DNA of 64,000 nucleotides. Source: Arthrobacter nitrophenolicus (GTDB taxonomy: Bacteria > Actinomycetota > Actinomycetes > Actinomycetales > Micrococcaceae). This document shows, in pieces, positions 20,017 through 28,848 of the stretch; positions within the stretch are counted from its first letter, which is position 1; every line of letters begins with the position of its first letter. The notes beneath the pieces are model-generated. The model did not search any database. It saw only the letters and a program-made list of their open reading frames with translations, and was not told the DNA's origin. The stretch covers positions 1 through 64,000 of the forward strand of contig NZ_AOFD01000003.1 in NCBI RefSeq assembly GCF_000332815.1. The letters run 5' to 3'. Both the position numbers and the translations under genes were made by a program.

Positions 20017-21351
20017 TTGACTGACAAAAATTCGGCAGTGGTGGATCCAAGCCGGCGCAGGCTGTTGGGCGCTGGCGCTGTTGCCACCCTTACCGGAGCG
20101 CTGGCCTTCGGCGCTACAGCACCGGCACACGCCGCGGACAGCCCGGAAGAAACGAATATCTACGACGTCACGTCCTGGAAGATCAAGGGCCGGCCCGGGG
20201 TGACGGCGAAGGTGGACATCGGTGCGGTGATCAATGACATCATCGCGGACATCAAGAGGCGCCAGACCACCGCCGACACCAGGCCGGGTGCCGTCATCAC
20301 CATTCCCCCGGGCGACTACGATCTTCGGACGCAGGTGGTGGTGGACATCAGCTACCTGACCATTGCCGGCTTTGGGCACGGGTTTTTCTCCCGCAGCATC
20401 AAGGACAATGCGGACACGTCCGGCTGGCTCGAGCTGCAGCCCGGCGGCAGCCACATCCGTGTGCTCACCCCGCCAACGGCACCGCAGGCGTTCCTGGTCC
20501 GCCGGGCGGGGAGTCCGCGCCTGTCAGGAGTTGTTTTCCGCGACTTCTGCCTTGATGGCGTGGGGTTCCCGCCGGACGGCAACAGCTACCGGAACGGCAG
20601 GACCGGCATTGAAGTCGCCTCGGACAACGACTCCTTCCACATCACTGGCATGGGCTTTGTTTACCTTGAGCACGCACTCATAGTCCGTGGGGCCGACGCC
20701 CTGCGTGTCCACGACAACATGATTGCCGAATGCGGCAACTGCGTTGAACTTACCGGCGCCGGGCAGGCGACGATCGTCAGCGACAACCTCATGGGGGCCG
20801 GTCCGGAGGGGGCCACCCTGCTGGCGGAGAACCACGAGGGCCTGCTCATCACCGGCAACAACCTGTTCCCCCGGGGCAGGAGCCTGGTCGAGCTGACCGG
20901 CTGCAACAGGTGCTCGGTGACCGCGAACAGGTTTCAGGGCTTCTTCCCCGGAATGATGCGGCTCACCAACAACTGCAAGGAAAACCTGGTCACAGGCAAC
21001 CACTTCCGGCGCGGGATGGAAGGCTTCCCGCCGTTCCTTGGAGTATCCAACGGCCTGGACGATCTGTACGGCGTGGTTCACATCGCGGGAGACAACAACC
21101 TCTTCTCCAACAACCTCATCGCCTACGACGTCGCGCCGGACAGGATCGTACCGCCGAACGCCCAGCCCACGATGGTCCTCATCGCCGGGGGCGACAGCAA
21201 CGTGGTGGCCACGAACCATGTTGTGAGCAACGTCGAGGCGCAGCACGTCGTTTTGGACACTTCCACGGTCCGCTCGAAGGTACTCGACAGCGGCCCCGCG
21301 TCCAGGGTCACGTCCTACAGCGCGGATACCGCCATCCGGCCTACGCCCTAG
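20017..21351 (+). CDS. Secreted inulin fructotransferase (GH91), difructose-anhydride forming
   Basis: Converts inulin to difructose anhydride by intramolecular transfer of the terminal difructose unit outside the cell. The TTG at 20017 has AGGAG eight bases upstream and gives a Tat signal peptide (SRRRLLGAG, residues 12-20) with cleavage near residue 40. The mature part closely follows inulin fructotransferases with known structure: NIYDVTSWKIK, PPGDYDLRTQVVVD, GFGHGFFSRSI. The catalytic acids are Asp227 (GADALRV) and Glu238 (IAECG), eleven residues apart. The length of 444 residues is normal. DFA III- and DFA I-forming enzymes are very alike, so the product is left open. Confidence 0.92.
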   Translation: MTDKNSAVVDPSRRRLLGAGAVATLTGALAFGATAPAHAADSPEETNIYDVTSWKIKGRPGVTAKVDIGAVINDIIADIKRRQTTADTRPGAVITIPPGDYDLRTQVVVDISYLTIAGFGHGFFSRSIKDNADTSGWLELQPGGSHIRVLTPPTAPQAFLVRRAGSPRLSGVVFRDFCLDGVGFPPDGNSYRNGRTGIEVASDNDSFHITGMGFVYLEHALIVRGADALRVHDNMIAECGNCVELTGAGQATIVSDNLMGAGPEGATLLAENHEGLLITGNNLFPRGRSLVELTGCNRCSVTANRFQGFFPGMMRLTNNCKENLVTGNHFRRGMEGFPPFLGVSNGLDDLYGVVHIAGDNNLFSNNLIAYDVAPDRIVPPNAQPTMVLIAGGDSNVVATNHVVSNVEAQHVVLDTSTVRSKVLDSGPASRVTSYSADTAIRPTP

Positions 21352-21393
21352 GAGGGAAACACCTTGCCAGAAGGCCGCATGCCGGGCAAGGGG

Positions 21394-21417
21394 AAAGCCC
21401 CTCCTAGGAGGGGCTTT
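21394..21417. terminator. Strong inverted-repeat terminator after inulin fructotransferase
   Basis: AAAGCCCCTCC-TA-GGAGGGGCTTT is a perfect 11-bp stem with flanking A and T tracts, 43 bases after the stop codon. The symmetry suits termination from both directions. Confidence 0.85.
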
Positions 21418-21632
21418 CAACGTAGTGGTCAATTGTCATTCGGTAATCATCAGCGGTGATGCACTCCCCCTTCCCGGACGCCCCCGGCGCCCATCCGGAC
21501 TATGACACGAACGATGTTAATGACACCGGACCGGGCGCGTAAAGGGGTTTGGGAGAGAAACTTCACCGGAAGTTCGCCCTCGCGATTTCTTCCGTTACCC
21601 GGCGGGCGCGCGGGGTCCCGTGAAGGAACCGG

Positions 21633-21737
21633 TCAGTGGCGGGCCTTTGCACGGATCACTCCGGCTGCCAGGAGACCGGCAGCCCCGAGTGAGGCCAGCA
21701 TGCTGCCAAGGGCTACAACGTATTCAGTAAGCGTCAT
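21633..21737 (-). CDS. 34-residue membrane peptide
   Basis: Short frame MTLTEYVVALGSMLASLGAA followed by GLLAAGVIRAKARH. A single hydrophobic stretch covers most of it, with a basic end. A clear RBS, GGGGAGTGG, lies six to seven bases before the ATG. It sits alone between the IFTase terminator and the divergent LacI gene. Function unknown. Confidence 0.5.
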   Translation of the reverse strand: MTLTEYVVALGSMLASLGAAGLLAAGVIRAKARH

Positions 21738-21899
21738 TGCTTCCACTCCCCTTCGAACCCGAACTGCCTGATGGGCCCAAGCTACGCCGGGCACGTCAAG
21801 GAAGCCCGAAGGATCGCCGAGGCTTGGGTCAAGATCTCTGCAACGGAAGAGGACCGAGGAGGGATCAGCCCAACTGTAAACTGGCGAAGGCTGCGCGAA

Positions 21900-21916
21900 A
21901 CGTTCGCGTAAACGAT
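21900..21916 (+). promoter_or_regulatory. LacI-type operator before first tandem LacI gene
   Basis: ACGTTCGCGTAAACGAT, a near copy of the operator at 23181-23198 (AACGTTCGCGCAAACGTT), 18 nt before the ATG. This suggests auto- or cross-regulation by the paired LacI paralogs. Confidence 0.6.
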
Positions 21917-21934
21917 TCCCTGAGGACGGCGACG

Positions 21935-22939
21935 ATGACGACGATGGTAAAAGTGGCCAAGCTTGCCGGCGTTTCCATCTCCACCGTTTCACACGTCCTC
22001 AACGGCACCCGCCACGTCAACGACGAGACACGGCAGAAGGTCCTCAAGGCCATCGAGGAGACCTCCTACCGCCAGGACGCGCTCGCCCGCGCCATGCGCC
22101 GCAACCGCACAGACAGCATCGGACTGATAGTGTCCGACGGCGGCGAGCCGGCTTTCGCGGAAATGATCCGCGGGGTTGAGGAGACAGCCGCCAAGCAGGG
22201 CGTCACGCTGCTTCTCGCCAACTCGGCAGAGGATCCACGGCGTGAGGCCCGCGCCGTTCAGGCCCTCCTGGAACGCCGGGTGGACGGAATCATCCTGGCA
22301 CGCGCCGCCGGGTCAGGCCCAGAAGCCCTTGCCGACTTCGCGGGACAGGGCACTCCCCTGGTGCTCATGGACCGGCTTTCCGAGGATCCGTTCGACCAGG
22401 TGGGCGTCGAAAACCGGGCGCCCGTCAAGGAACTGGTGCAGCATCTGACCGGGCAGGGGCACGAACGGATCCTGCTGGTGGCCGGCGACACCCGCGTGGC
22501 CACCCTGCGGGAACGGCACGAGGCGTTCACCGACGCCATGGAGTCGGCAGGCGTCCCGGCGGCCAAGCAGCTGGTAGTCATCGCCGAAAGCGCCAAGAAG
22601 ACTGACGCCGGCATCCGGGCAGCGCTGTCCAGGTCCACGCCGCCCACCGCCGTCATTGCCTGCAGCACGGTCCTCGCGGCCGCAGCCCTCCGGCAGATCC
22701 AGCAGCGCGGGCTCCGGCTGCCGGACGACCTCGCCTTCGCCGCCTTCGACGGCTTCGCTTATGCGGACCTGTTCGAGCCCCAGCTCACCACCGTCCGCCA
22801 GCCGGCGTTCCAGGTCGGTGCCACGGCGGCGGAGCTGTTAGCCAAGCGGATCGCGGACAAGGGTGCCGAACCTTCCGTGGTTCGCCTCGCGCCGACCATC
22901 GAATACCGCGCTTCCACCGGGACAACACCAACCGCCTGA
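21935..22939 (+). CDS. LacI-family transcriptional regulator, tandem paralog A
   Basis: A 334-residue regulator starting MTTMVKVAKLAGVSISTVSH, with a TGAGGA RBS eight bases upstream. The effector domain shares long blocks with the next gene, for example LLLANSAEDP, ERRVDGIILARAAGSG and the end block TTVRQPAFQVGATAAELL, so the two arose by duplication. An operator of the AACGTTCGCG type lies just upstream. It probably helps control the second fructan operon (24310-30212). The effector could be a fructose phosphate or oligosaccharide; this is inference. Confidence 0.88.
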   Translation: MTTMVKVAKLAGVSISTVSHVLNGTRHVNDETRQKVLKAIEETSYRQDALARAMRRNRTDSIGLIVSDGGEPAFAEMIRGVEETAAKQGVTLLLANSAEDPRREARAVQALLERRVDGIILARAAGSGPEALADFAGQGTPLVLMDRLSEDPFDQVGVENRAPVKELVQHLTGQGHERILLVAGDTRVATLRERHEAFTDAMESAGVPAAKQLVVIAESAKKTDAGIRAALSRSTPPTAVIACSTVLAAAALRQIQQRGLRLPDDLAFAAFDGFAYADLFEPQLTTVRQPAFQVGATAAELLAKRIADKGAEPSVVRLAPTIEYRASTGTTPTA

Positions 22940-23148
22940 CCGAGAACGCAACCATTTCCTGACGCGCGCTCACTTGTGGTTGCTCTCAAGGCGACCCCAG
23001 CTCACCTGTGGCGGCCTCTCCCTCAACACTGGCTCGGCGAGGAAAACATGCGCCGGGATTACAGCCGTAACCAGTGAACGGGCGGCGGGGAAAAGACCGT
23101 AATAAGTGACCGGGCGTCGCAGGTGGAAAAAGAATCTTACGTGACCCA

Positions 23149-23198
23149 TTGCACATCGAAACGTTTGTCTCTACTATCGAAACGTTCGCGCAAACGTT
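23149..23198 (+). promoter_or_regulatory. Promoter and operator of second tandem LacI gene and probably the GH172 operon
   Basis: TTGCAC (23149-23154), 17-nt spacer, TACTAT (23172-23177). The palindrome AACGTTCGCGCAAACGTT (23181-23198) begins 3 nt after the -10, over the expected start site. A further half-site GAAACGTTT (23158-23166) lies in the spacer. Confidence 0.7.
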
Positions 23199-23215
23199 TT
23201 GCTGAAGGAGTCGCA

Positions 23216-24226
23216 GTGGCCACCATCGTCGATGTCGCAACGCTGGCAGGCGTCTCGACGTCCACTGTGTCGCACGTCCTCAACGAAACCCGGCACGTCG
23301 AACCCGAGACCAAGGCCCGCGTCATGCAGGCCGTGCAGGCCACGGGTTATCGGCGGGACGTTCTGGCCCGTTCCATGCGCCGGGCCCGGACCGATTCCAT
23401 CGGCCTGGTGGTCTCAGACGCCGGTGAGCCGGCCTTCGCGGACATGGTCCACGGCGTGGAAGAGGCTGCCGCGCAGAACGGGGTGTCCCTGCTGCTGGCC
23501 AACTCGGCGGAAGATCCCGCCCGGGAAACCTCGGCAGTCGAAGCGCTGCTGGACCGCAGGGTGGACGGTCTGATCATCGCCCGGGCCGCCGGGTCAGACG
23601 GGAAACTGCTGGACCGCATCAGGGAGGAACAGAAGCCCCTGGTCCTGCTGGACCGGCTGGAGGAACTGGGCGGGGAACACGGCAACGTGGACCAGGTGGG
23701 GGTCAACAACCACGCCGCCATGGAGGCCCTCGTCGGCCACCTGGCAGGCCGCGGCCATGAACGGATCCTGCTGGTCTCCGGCGACCTTCGGGTCTCCTCC
23801 CTCCGGGAGCGCCAGGACGGCTTCCGGAAGGCGATGGCCAACCGCGGCCTGGACGTCCCGCCGTCGCTGCTCTGCGAGGGCACGGTCACGGCGGCAGAGA
23901 CCTTCCAGAAGGTCCGGCCCCTGATCAAGGGTTCCGCGGAACGTCCGACGGCGGTCCTCGCCTGCAGCACGCTGCTGGCGGCGGGTGCGCTGCGGGCAGT
24001 CCAGAAGGAAGGGCTGCGGGTTCCTGATGACATGGCCTTCGCCGCGTTCGACGGCTTCACCTACTCGGACCTGTTCCACCCGCAGATCACCACCGTCCGC
24101 CAGCCCGCCTTCCGGCTGGGCGAAAGCGCCGTCGGACTCCTGCTGAAAAGGATCGAGCACCCAGGCGCACCCACCACCATCATCCGGCTCGATTCCGAGC
24201 TCGAGTTCCGAAGATCCACCGGCTAG
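23216..24226 (+). CDS. LacI-family transcriptional regulator, tandem paralog B
   Basis: A 336-residue paralog of the preceding LacI protein (HTH VDVATLAGVSTSTVSHVLNE). The GTG at 23216 is chosen for its GAAGGAG RBS and because it starts right at the HTH, as in paralog A. It is 83 bases upstream of the binding-protein gene on the same strand, so it may be the first gene of the second fructan operon and control it through the operator overlapping its own promoter. Confidence 0.88.
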   Translation: MATIVDVATLAGVSTSTVSHVLNETRHVEPETKARVMQAVQATGYRRDVLARSMRRARTDSIGLVVSDAGEPAFADMVHGVEEAAAQNGVSLLLANSAEDPARETSAVEALLDRRVDGLIIARAAGSDGKLLDRIREEQKPLVLLDRLEELGGEHGNVDQVGVNNHAAMEALVGHLAGRGHERILLVSGDLRVSSLRERQDGFRKAMANRGLDVPPSLLCEGTVTAAETFQKVRPLIKGSAERPTAVLACSTLLAAGALRAVQKEGLRVPDDMAFAAFDGFTYSDLFHPQITTVRQPAFRLGESAVGLLLKRIEHPGAPTTIIRLDSELEFRRSTG

Positions 24227-24309
24227 AACGCCACCCAACCCGGCATCACCCGTTTTCGCATCCCACACCATGCCCCTCCCCAGGGCGACGCCATGCAAAG
24301 GAGCATCAC

Positions 24310-25614
24310 ATGAGAAAAACAGTCCGCACCACCCTCGCCTCGGCAGCCGCCGCGGCCCTGCTGGCCATCACCGGCTGCGCGGGCGGCGCCGAATCGACAG
24401 CCCCCGCCGCCGACGGCCCCTACACCGCCCCGGCCAAGGACGTCACCGCCACCATCTCGGTGTCCAACTGGGGCGATCCCGGAGACAAGGCCGTGTACGA
24501 CAGCGTGGCCGAACGCTTCAAGGAGAAGTACCCGAACGTCACGGTGAACAACAACTTCACCCCCATCACCACCTGGACCGAGTACGTCAACAAGCTCGCC
24601 ACCCAGGCCGCGGCAGGCCAGGCACCGGACGTCATCAACATCGCCACCGAGGGTGTGGAACTGGGCCTGGCCAACGAGCTCTTCACCCCGCTGGACGGTT
24701 TCCTGAAGAACGATCCCGAGGCAAAGGAGCTCCGCGAGGATATCGACCCCAAACTGCTTGAAGGCTTCAGCAAGGACGGCTCCACGTACCTGATGCCGAA
24801 CACCTTCAACACCATGGTGATCTACTACAACACCAAGATGTTCGAAGCCGCCGGCATTGAACGGCCCAGCGACGACTGGACCTGGGACGAGTTCCTGGAG
24901 GTCTCCAAGAAACTCACCACCGGCGAGGGGGCGGACAAGGTGTACGGGTTCGCCATGCCGTACTACTCCTTCGGCATTACCCCGTGGCTGTACTCCAACG
25001 GAACGTCCGTGATGAGCGAGGACCTGAAGACGGCGCAGCTCACCGACGAAAAGGTCAAGGAAACCGTGGGCTGGGTCCGCGACCTGGTCACCGAGCACGG
25101 CGTCTCCCCGCAGCCCAAGGGAGCGGACCCGTACCAGCTCTTCCCCGCCGGGAAGGCGGCCATGACCGGCGCCGGCCACTTCGTCACCGGCGGCTTCGAA
25201 AAAGCCGGCTTCAGCGACTACGACATCCTGCCCTGGCCGCAGCAGTCCACCAAGTCCACCGTGTTCGGCGCCGGCGCATTCGCTGTGTCAAAGGCCTCCA
25301 AGAACCCGGAACTGTCCTGGGAGTTCATCAAGATGCTCACGGACCAGCAGACCCAGAAGCAGTGGGCCGATGCAGGTGCGGCCGTCCCGTCCACCAAGAC
25401 CGCCGCCTCCGCTCCGGAGTTCCTGAAGCACCCCGAGCACGCCGAAGAGTTCTACAACTCGCTGTCCTACGCCAAGCCGGTGGCCGCACCGGGCGTGTAC
25501 AACGTGCTGGACCCGGCCTTCATGCGGGCCATGGACGAGATCATGTCCGGCCAGGACATCGGCGCGTCGCTGGAGAAGGCGCAAAAGGATGTTGAGGAGG
25601 CGTTGCAGCAGTGA
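24310..25614 (+). CDS. Sugar ABC transporter substrate-binding lipoprotein, second fructan operon
   Basis: A 434-residue solute-binding lipoprotein with lipobox LAITGC (Cys23). The mature part has the usual bilobed pattern, with KYPNVTV near residue 76, APDVINIATEG near 107 and GAGAFAVSKASKNPELSWEF towards the end. AAAGGAG precedes the ATG. It overlaps the next permease by four bases (GTGA). The ligand is unknown; association with GH172 and GH32 suggests a fructose-containing di- or oligosaccharide different from, or overlapping with, that of the first transporter. Confidence 0.9.
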   Translation: MRKTVRTTLASAAAAALLAITGCAGGAESTAPAADGPYTAPAKDVTATISVSNWGDPGDKAVYDSVAERFKEKYPNVTVNNNFTPITTWTEYVNKLATQAAAGQAPDVINIATEGVELGLANELFTPLDGFLKNDPEAKELREDIDPKLLEGFSKDGSTYLMPNTFNTMVIYYNTKMFEAAGIERPSDDWTWDEFLEVSKKLTTGEGADKVYGFAMPYYSFGITPWLYSNGTSVMSEDLKTAQLTDEKVKETVGWVRDLVTEHGVSPQPKGADPYQLFPAGKAAMTGAGHFVTGGFEKAGFSDYDILPWPQQSTKSTVFGAGAFAVSKASKNPELSWEFIKMLTDQQTQKQWADAGAAVPSTKTAASAPEFLKHPEHAEEFYNSLSYAKPVAAPGVYNVLDPAFMRAMDEIMSGQDIGASLEKAQKDVEEALQQ

Positions 25615-26567
25615 CCCTCACAGCCCCCGCAGTAAAGCAGCCGCCCGCGCCCCTGAAGGGGCGCGGGGGCCGCCCCGGGCACCAGGGCGCGGCCCGCCGT
25701 CGGGAAGCCCTCACGGGTTACCTGTTCACGGCGCCCACCGTGATCGGCTTCCTGGTCTTCGTCCTCGGCCCGCTCATCGCCGCCCTGTACCTCAGCCTCA
25801 CCAAGTACAACATCCTCACCGCACCCAAGTTCGTTGGCCTGGACAACTACGCCCGGATGTTCCGGGACGAACGCCTGGCCACGACGTACGGCAACACCGT
25901 CCTCTACGTCGCGGCCGCCGTCGTCCTCATCAACGGCTTCGCCCTCCTGTTCGCCGTCCTGATCAACCAGCGGCTCCCCCGGGCACTGACCTACGTGTTC
26001 CGCTCCGCCTACTTCTTCCCCTACCTGGTGGCGCTGGTATACGTGTCCATCATCTGGCAGGCGCTGTTCCAGAAGGACACGGGCATCCTGAACTACTACC
26101 TGACGGCCATGGGCGGCGAGCGCATCGACTGGCTCAACAGCTCCGAGTTCTCCAAGGTCTCCGTGATCATCGTGGACACCTGGCGGAACGTCGGGTTCGC
26201 CATGCTGATCTTCGTCGCCGCCCTGCAGGAAGTGCCCAAGGACATGGTGGAGGCCGCCCGGATGGACGGCGCCAACGAGTGGCAGGTCTTCCGCCGGATC
26301 GTGCTGCCGATGATCAGCCAGGCCACGTTCTTCAACATCACCATCACCATCATCGGCGCGTTCCAGATCTACGAATCCATCATCGTCCTCACCCGCGGCG
26401 GCCCCGGCGACGCCAGCCGCAGCGTGGTGATGTACATCGCCGAGGTGGCGTTCAACAAGTTCGACATGGGATACGCCTCAGCCATCGCGGTCACCCTGTT
26501 CCTGATCATCATGCTGGTGACGATCGTCCAGTTCCGCCTCCGAAAGTCATGGGTCAACAATGAGTAA
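25611..26567 (+). CDS. Sugar ABC transporter permease, MalF-type, second fructan operon
   Basis: A 318-residue permease with six membrane segments and EAA loop VEAARMDGANEWQVFRRIVL. The GTG start overlaps the stop of the binding-protein gene. The basic N-terminus (GRGGRPGHQGAARRREAL) precedes the first helix. The next permease gene overlaps its end by eight bases. Confidence 0.9.
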   Translation: MTLTAPAVKQPPAPLKGRGGRPGHQGAARRREALTGYLFTAPTVIGFLVFVLGPLIAALYLSLTKYNILTAPKFVGLDNYARMFRDERLATTYGNTVLYVAAAVVLINGFALLFAVLINQRLPRALTYVFRSAYFFPYLVALVYVSIIWQALFQKDTGILNYYLTAMGGERIDWLNSSEFSKVSVIIVDTWRNVGFAMLIFVAALQEVPKDMVEAARMDGANEWQVFRRIVLPMISQATFFNITITIIGAFQIYESIIVLTRGGPGDASRSVVMYIAEVAFNKFDMGYASAIAVTLFLIIMLVTIVQFRLRKSWVNNE

Positions 26568-27445
26568 CCTAAACGTCCCGGTCCTGCCGCCCCGCCAGCG
26601 CCGGAAAAGGCGTACGACGGCGGCCCGGCGTCGGGAAGTCCGTGTCCGTTGCGCTGCTGGTCATCGGAGCCGTGGGCATGATTGCGCCGTTCCTGTGGAT
26701 GTTCACCACGTCCCTGCGGGACGCCAGCCACGCGTACGACCTGCCCCCGCAGTGGCTGCCCACCGAATGGGACTGGTCCAACTACGCCGGCGCGGTCAGC
26801 GGGCCCGTCCCCATTTTGCGGAACATGCTCAACAGCGCCGTCATCGCTATCGCCGTGAGCGTGGGCATGATCATCACCGCGCCGATGGCCGGCTACGCGT
26901 TCGCCAAACTGCAGTTTCCCGGCCGCAACTCCATCTTCGTGGGGCTGCTGTCCTCCCTGATGGTGCCGGCGCAGGTGACCATCATCCCGCTGTTCCTGCT
27001 GATGCGGACGTTCGGCCTGCTGGACAACCCGCTGAGCCTGATCCTGCCCGGCATCACCGGCGCGCTGGGTGTCTTCCTGCTCCGCCAGTTCTTCCTGGGC
27101 CTGCCCCAGGAGATCATCGACGCCGCCCGGATGGACGGCGCCACGGCATGGCAGACCTACCGGCTGATCGCGCTGCCGCTGGCCAAGAACGCCGTCAGCA
27201 CCCTGGGCGTCATCACGTTCCTGGGCAGCTGGAACGCCTACTTCGCCCCGTCCATCTTCCTCAACAGCACGGACACCGCCACCCTCCCGCTGGGCCTGGT
27301 GCTCATGCTCGGCCCCTACGGCGCCGGGAACGTGGCCCAGGTGATGGCGGCAACCACCATCGCCATCGCCCCCGCACTGATCGTCTTCCTTGTGGCCCAG
27401 CGCTGGATCATCGCCAGCCTCACCCAGTCGGCCGTCAAGGGCTAA
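26560..27445 (+). CDS. Sugar ABC transporter permease, MalG-type, second fructan operon (frameshifted)
   Basis: Permease of about 294 residues with EAA loop IDAARMDGATAWQTYRLIAL. The ATG at 26560 overlaps the previous gene, but its frame is wrong for the membrane domain. Removing one A from the AAAA run at 26605-26608 gives a basic N-terminus (RKGVRRRPGVGKS) that runs straight into VSVALLVIGAVGMIAPF. This is the only apparent base insertion among the window's frameshifts. Confidence 0.82.
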
Positions 27446-27471
27446 CCACCAACCTCCTGAAAGGCACCACC

Positions 27472-28848
27472 ATGGCACCATCGCCGCGCTCCGGCCTGCT
27501 CTCCAGCCTCACCAAGCTCTCCACCGCCCGCACCGCCCGCGCGTCCAGCTGGGACCAGACCGGCCGCAACCGGGACAACTGGATCATCATGCCCGGCGAG
27601 GAACGCGTCCTCGCTGACCTCGAAGGCCCCGGCGCCATCACCCACATCTGGATGACACAGTCCTGCCGGATCCAGCCCGGCCCCGGCCAGATCTCCCCCG
27701 AACTGGTGGGCGTGCCCATGCTGGAGATCCACAACGCCCTGGGCGTCAGCTGGGAGGTGGTGGACCCGGACTATTACCGCAAGATCGTCCTGAAAATGTA
27801 CTGGGATGACCAGGACACGCCCAGCGTCGTCGCCCCGCTGGGCGACTTCTTCGGCCTGCTGAACTCGCTGTCCGGCTCCTACGATTCCCTGCCGCTGTCC
27901 GTCTCCGCCAAGGAGCCGGAGCTGAACACCTTCGGCGGCAGCGCGGCGTTCAACAGCTACTTCGAGATGCCGTTCAACTCCCGCGCCCGGATCGTCGTCG
28001 AAAACCAGAACGACATCCCCTACCTGCAGTACTTCTACATCGACTACGAGCTCTACACCGAGCCGCTGCCGGAGGACACGGCCTACTTCCACGCGCACTG
28101 GCGGCGGCAGAAGCCCAACGCCGGCTGGGGACCGGACCTGCAGACCAACAGCATCGAGGTGGCCATCCCCAACCTCACCGGCGAGGACAACTACGTGGTC
28201 CTGGAAACAGAGGGGCAGGGCCACTACGTGGGCTGCAACCTGGCGGTCCGGCACTTCCAGGGCTCCTGGTGGGGTGAGGGTGACGACATGATCTTCATCG
28301 ACGACGACACCTGGCCGCCCAGCCTGCACGGCACCGGCATGGAGGACTACTTCGGCCACGCCTGGGGCATGCAGCACAACGCCTTCCTGATGAACGGCAC
28401 CATGGTCCACGAGGAGAACGTGCCCGGGTTCCACCACAGCTACCGGTTCCACATGACGGACCCCATCCGGTTCCAGAAGCGGATCAAGGTCACCTTCGAG
28501 CACGGCCACGCCAACCACCTCTCGGACGACTGGTCCTCCACCGCCTACTGGTACCAGACGCTGCCCTCCCCCGTCCTGGACATCGACCCCGTGGAGGAGC
28601 GGCTGCCGCTGCGTCCCCGCGACCAGGTGGAGGAGCTTCCGCTGCCGGAGCTCAGTCCTGCCCAGCAGGCCGCCCGGGCTGCCTCCGCCGAGCGGATGAA
28701 GAAGTTCACCGAGGCCCGGGATGCCGTCCGCAACGAGCGCCGCGCCGAAATCGACGCATGGGAAAAGGCCAACGCAGAGCAGGCCCGGGACGTGCGGCAG
28801 CGGTTCCTCGCCGCCAGCAGCGTCCCGGTCGGAGGTGGAGTCCGGTGA
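27472..28848 (+). CDS. GH172 (DUF2961) family protein, probable fructofuranosidase acting on difructose anhydride
   Basis: A 458-residue DUF2961 protein. That family was reclassified as GH172 after a Bifidobacterium member was shown to make and split difructose dianhydride I. The two conserved acidic blocks are present: WWGEGDDMIFIDDD (Glu269) and LHGTGMEDYF (Glu291), the likely catalytic glutamates. The final 60 residues are a charged helical tail, probably a coiled coil. No signal peptide, so it is cytoplasmic. Its place after a sugar ABC transporter and directly before GH32 (GTGA overlap) supports a role in opening an imported fructose dianhydride or alpha-fructofuranoside. Activity is inferred. 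Confidence 0.78.
   Translation: MAPSPRSGLLSSLTKLSTARTARASSWDQTGRNRDNWIIMPGEERVLADLEGPGAITHIWMTQSCRIQPGPGQISPELVGVPMLEIHNALGVSWEVVDPDYYRKIVLKMYWDDQDTPSVVAPLGDFFGLLNSLSGSYDSLPLSVSAKEPELNTFGGSAAFNSYFEMPFNSRARIVVENQNDIPYLQYFYIDYELYTEPLPEDTAYFHAHWRRQKPNAGWGPDLQTNSIEVAIPNLTGEDNYVVLETEGQGHYVGCNLAVRHFQGSWWGEGDDMIFIDDDTWPPSLHGTGMEDYFGHAWGMQHNAFLMNGTMVHEENVPGFHHSYRFHMTDPIRFQKRIKVTFEHGHANHLSDDWSSTAYWYQTLPSPVLDIDPVEERLPLRPRDQVEELPLPELSPAQQAARAASAERMKKFTEARDAVRNERRAEIDAWEKANAEQARDVRQRFLAASSVPVGGGVR

Noticed and set aside
26612..26637. GTACGACGGCGG-like sequence inside the second permease gene
   Set aside because: It encodes the basic N-terminus (VRRRPGVGK) expected there, and the right arm is poor. Treated as coding, not as a member of the stem-loop family.
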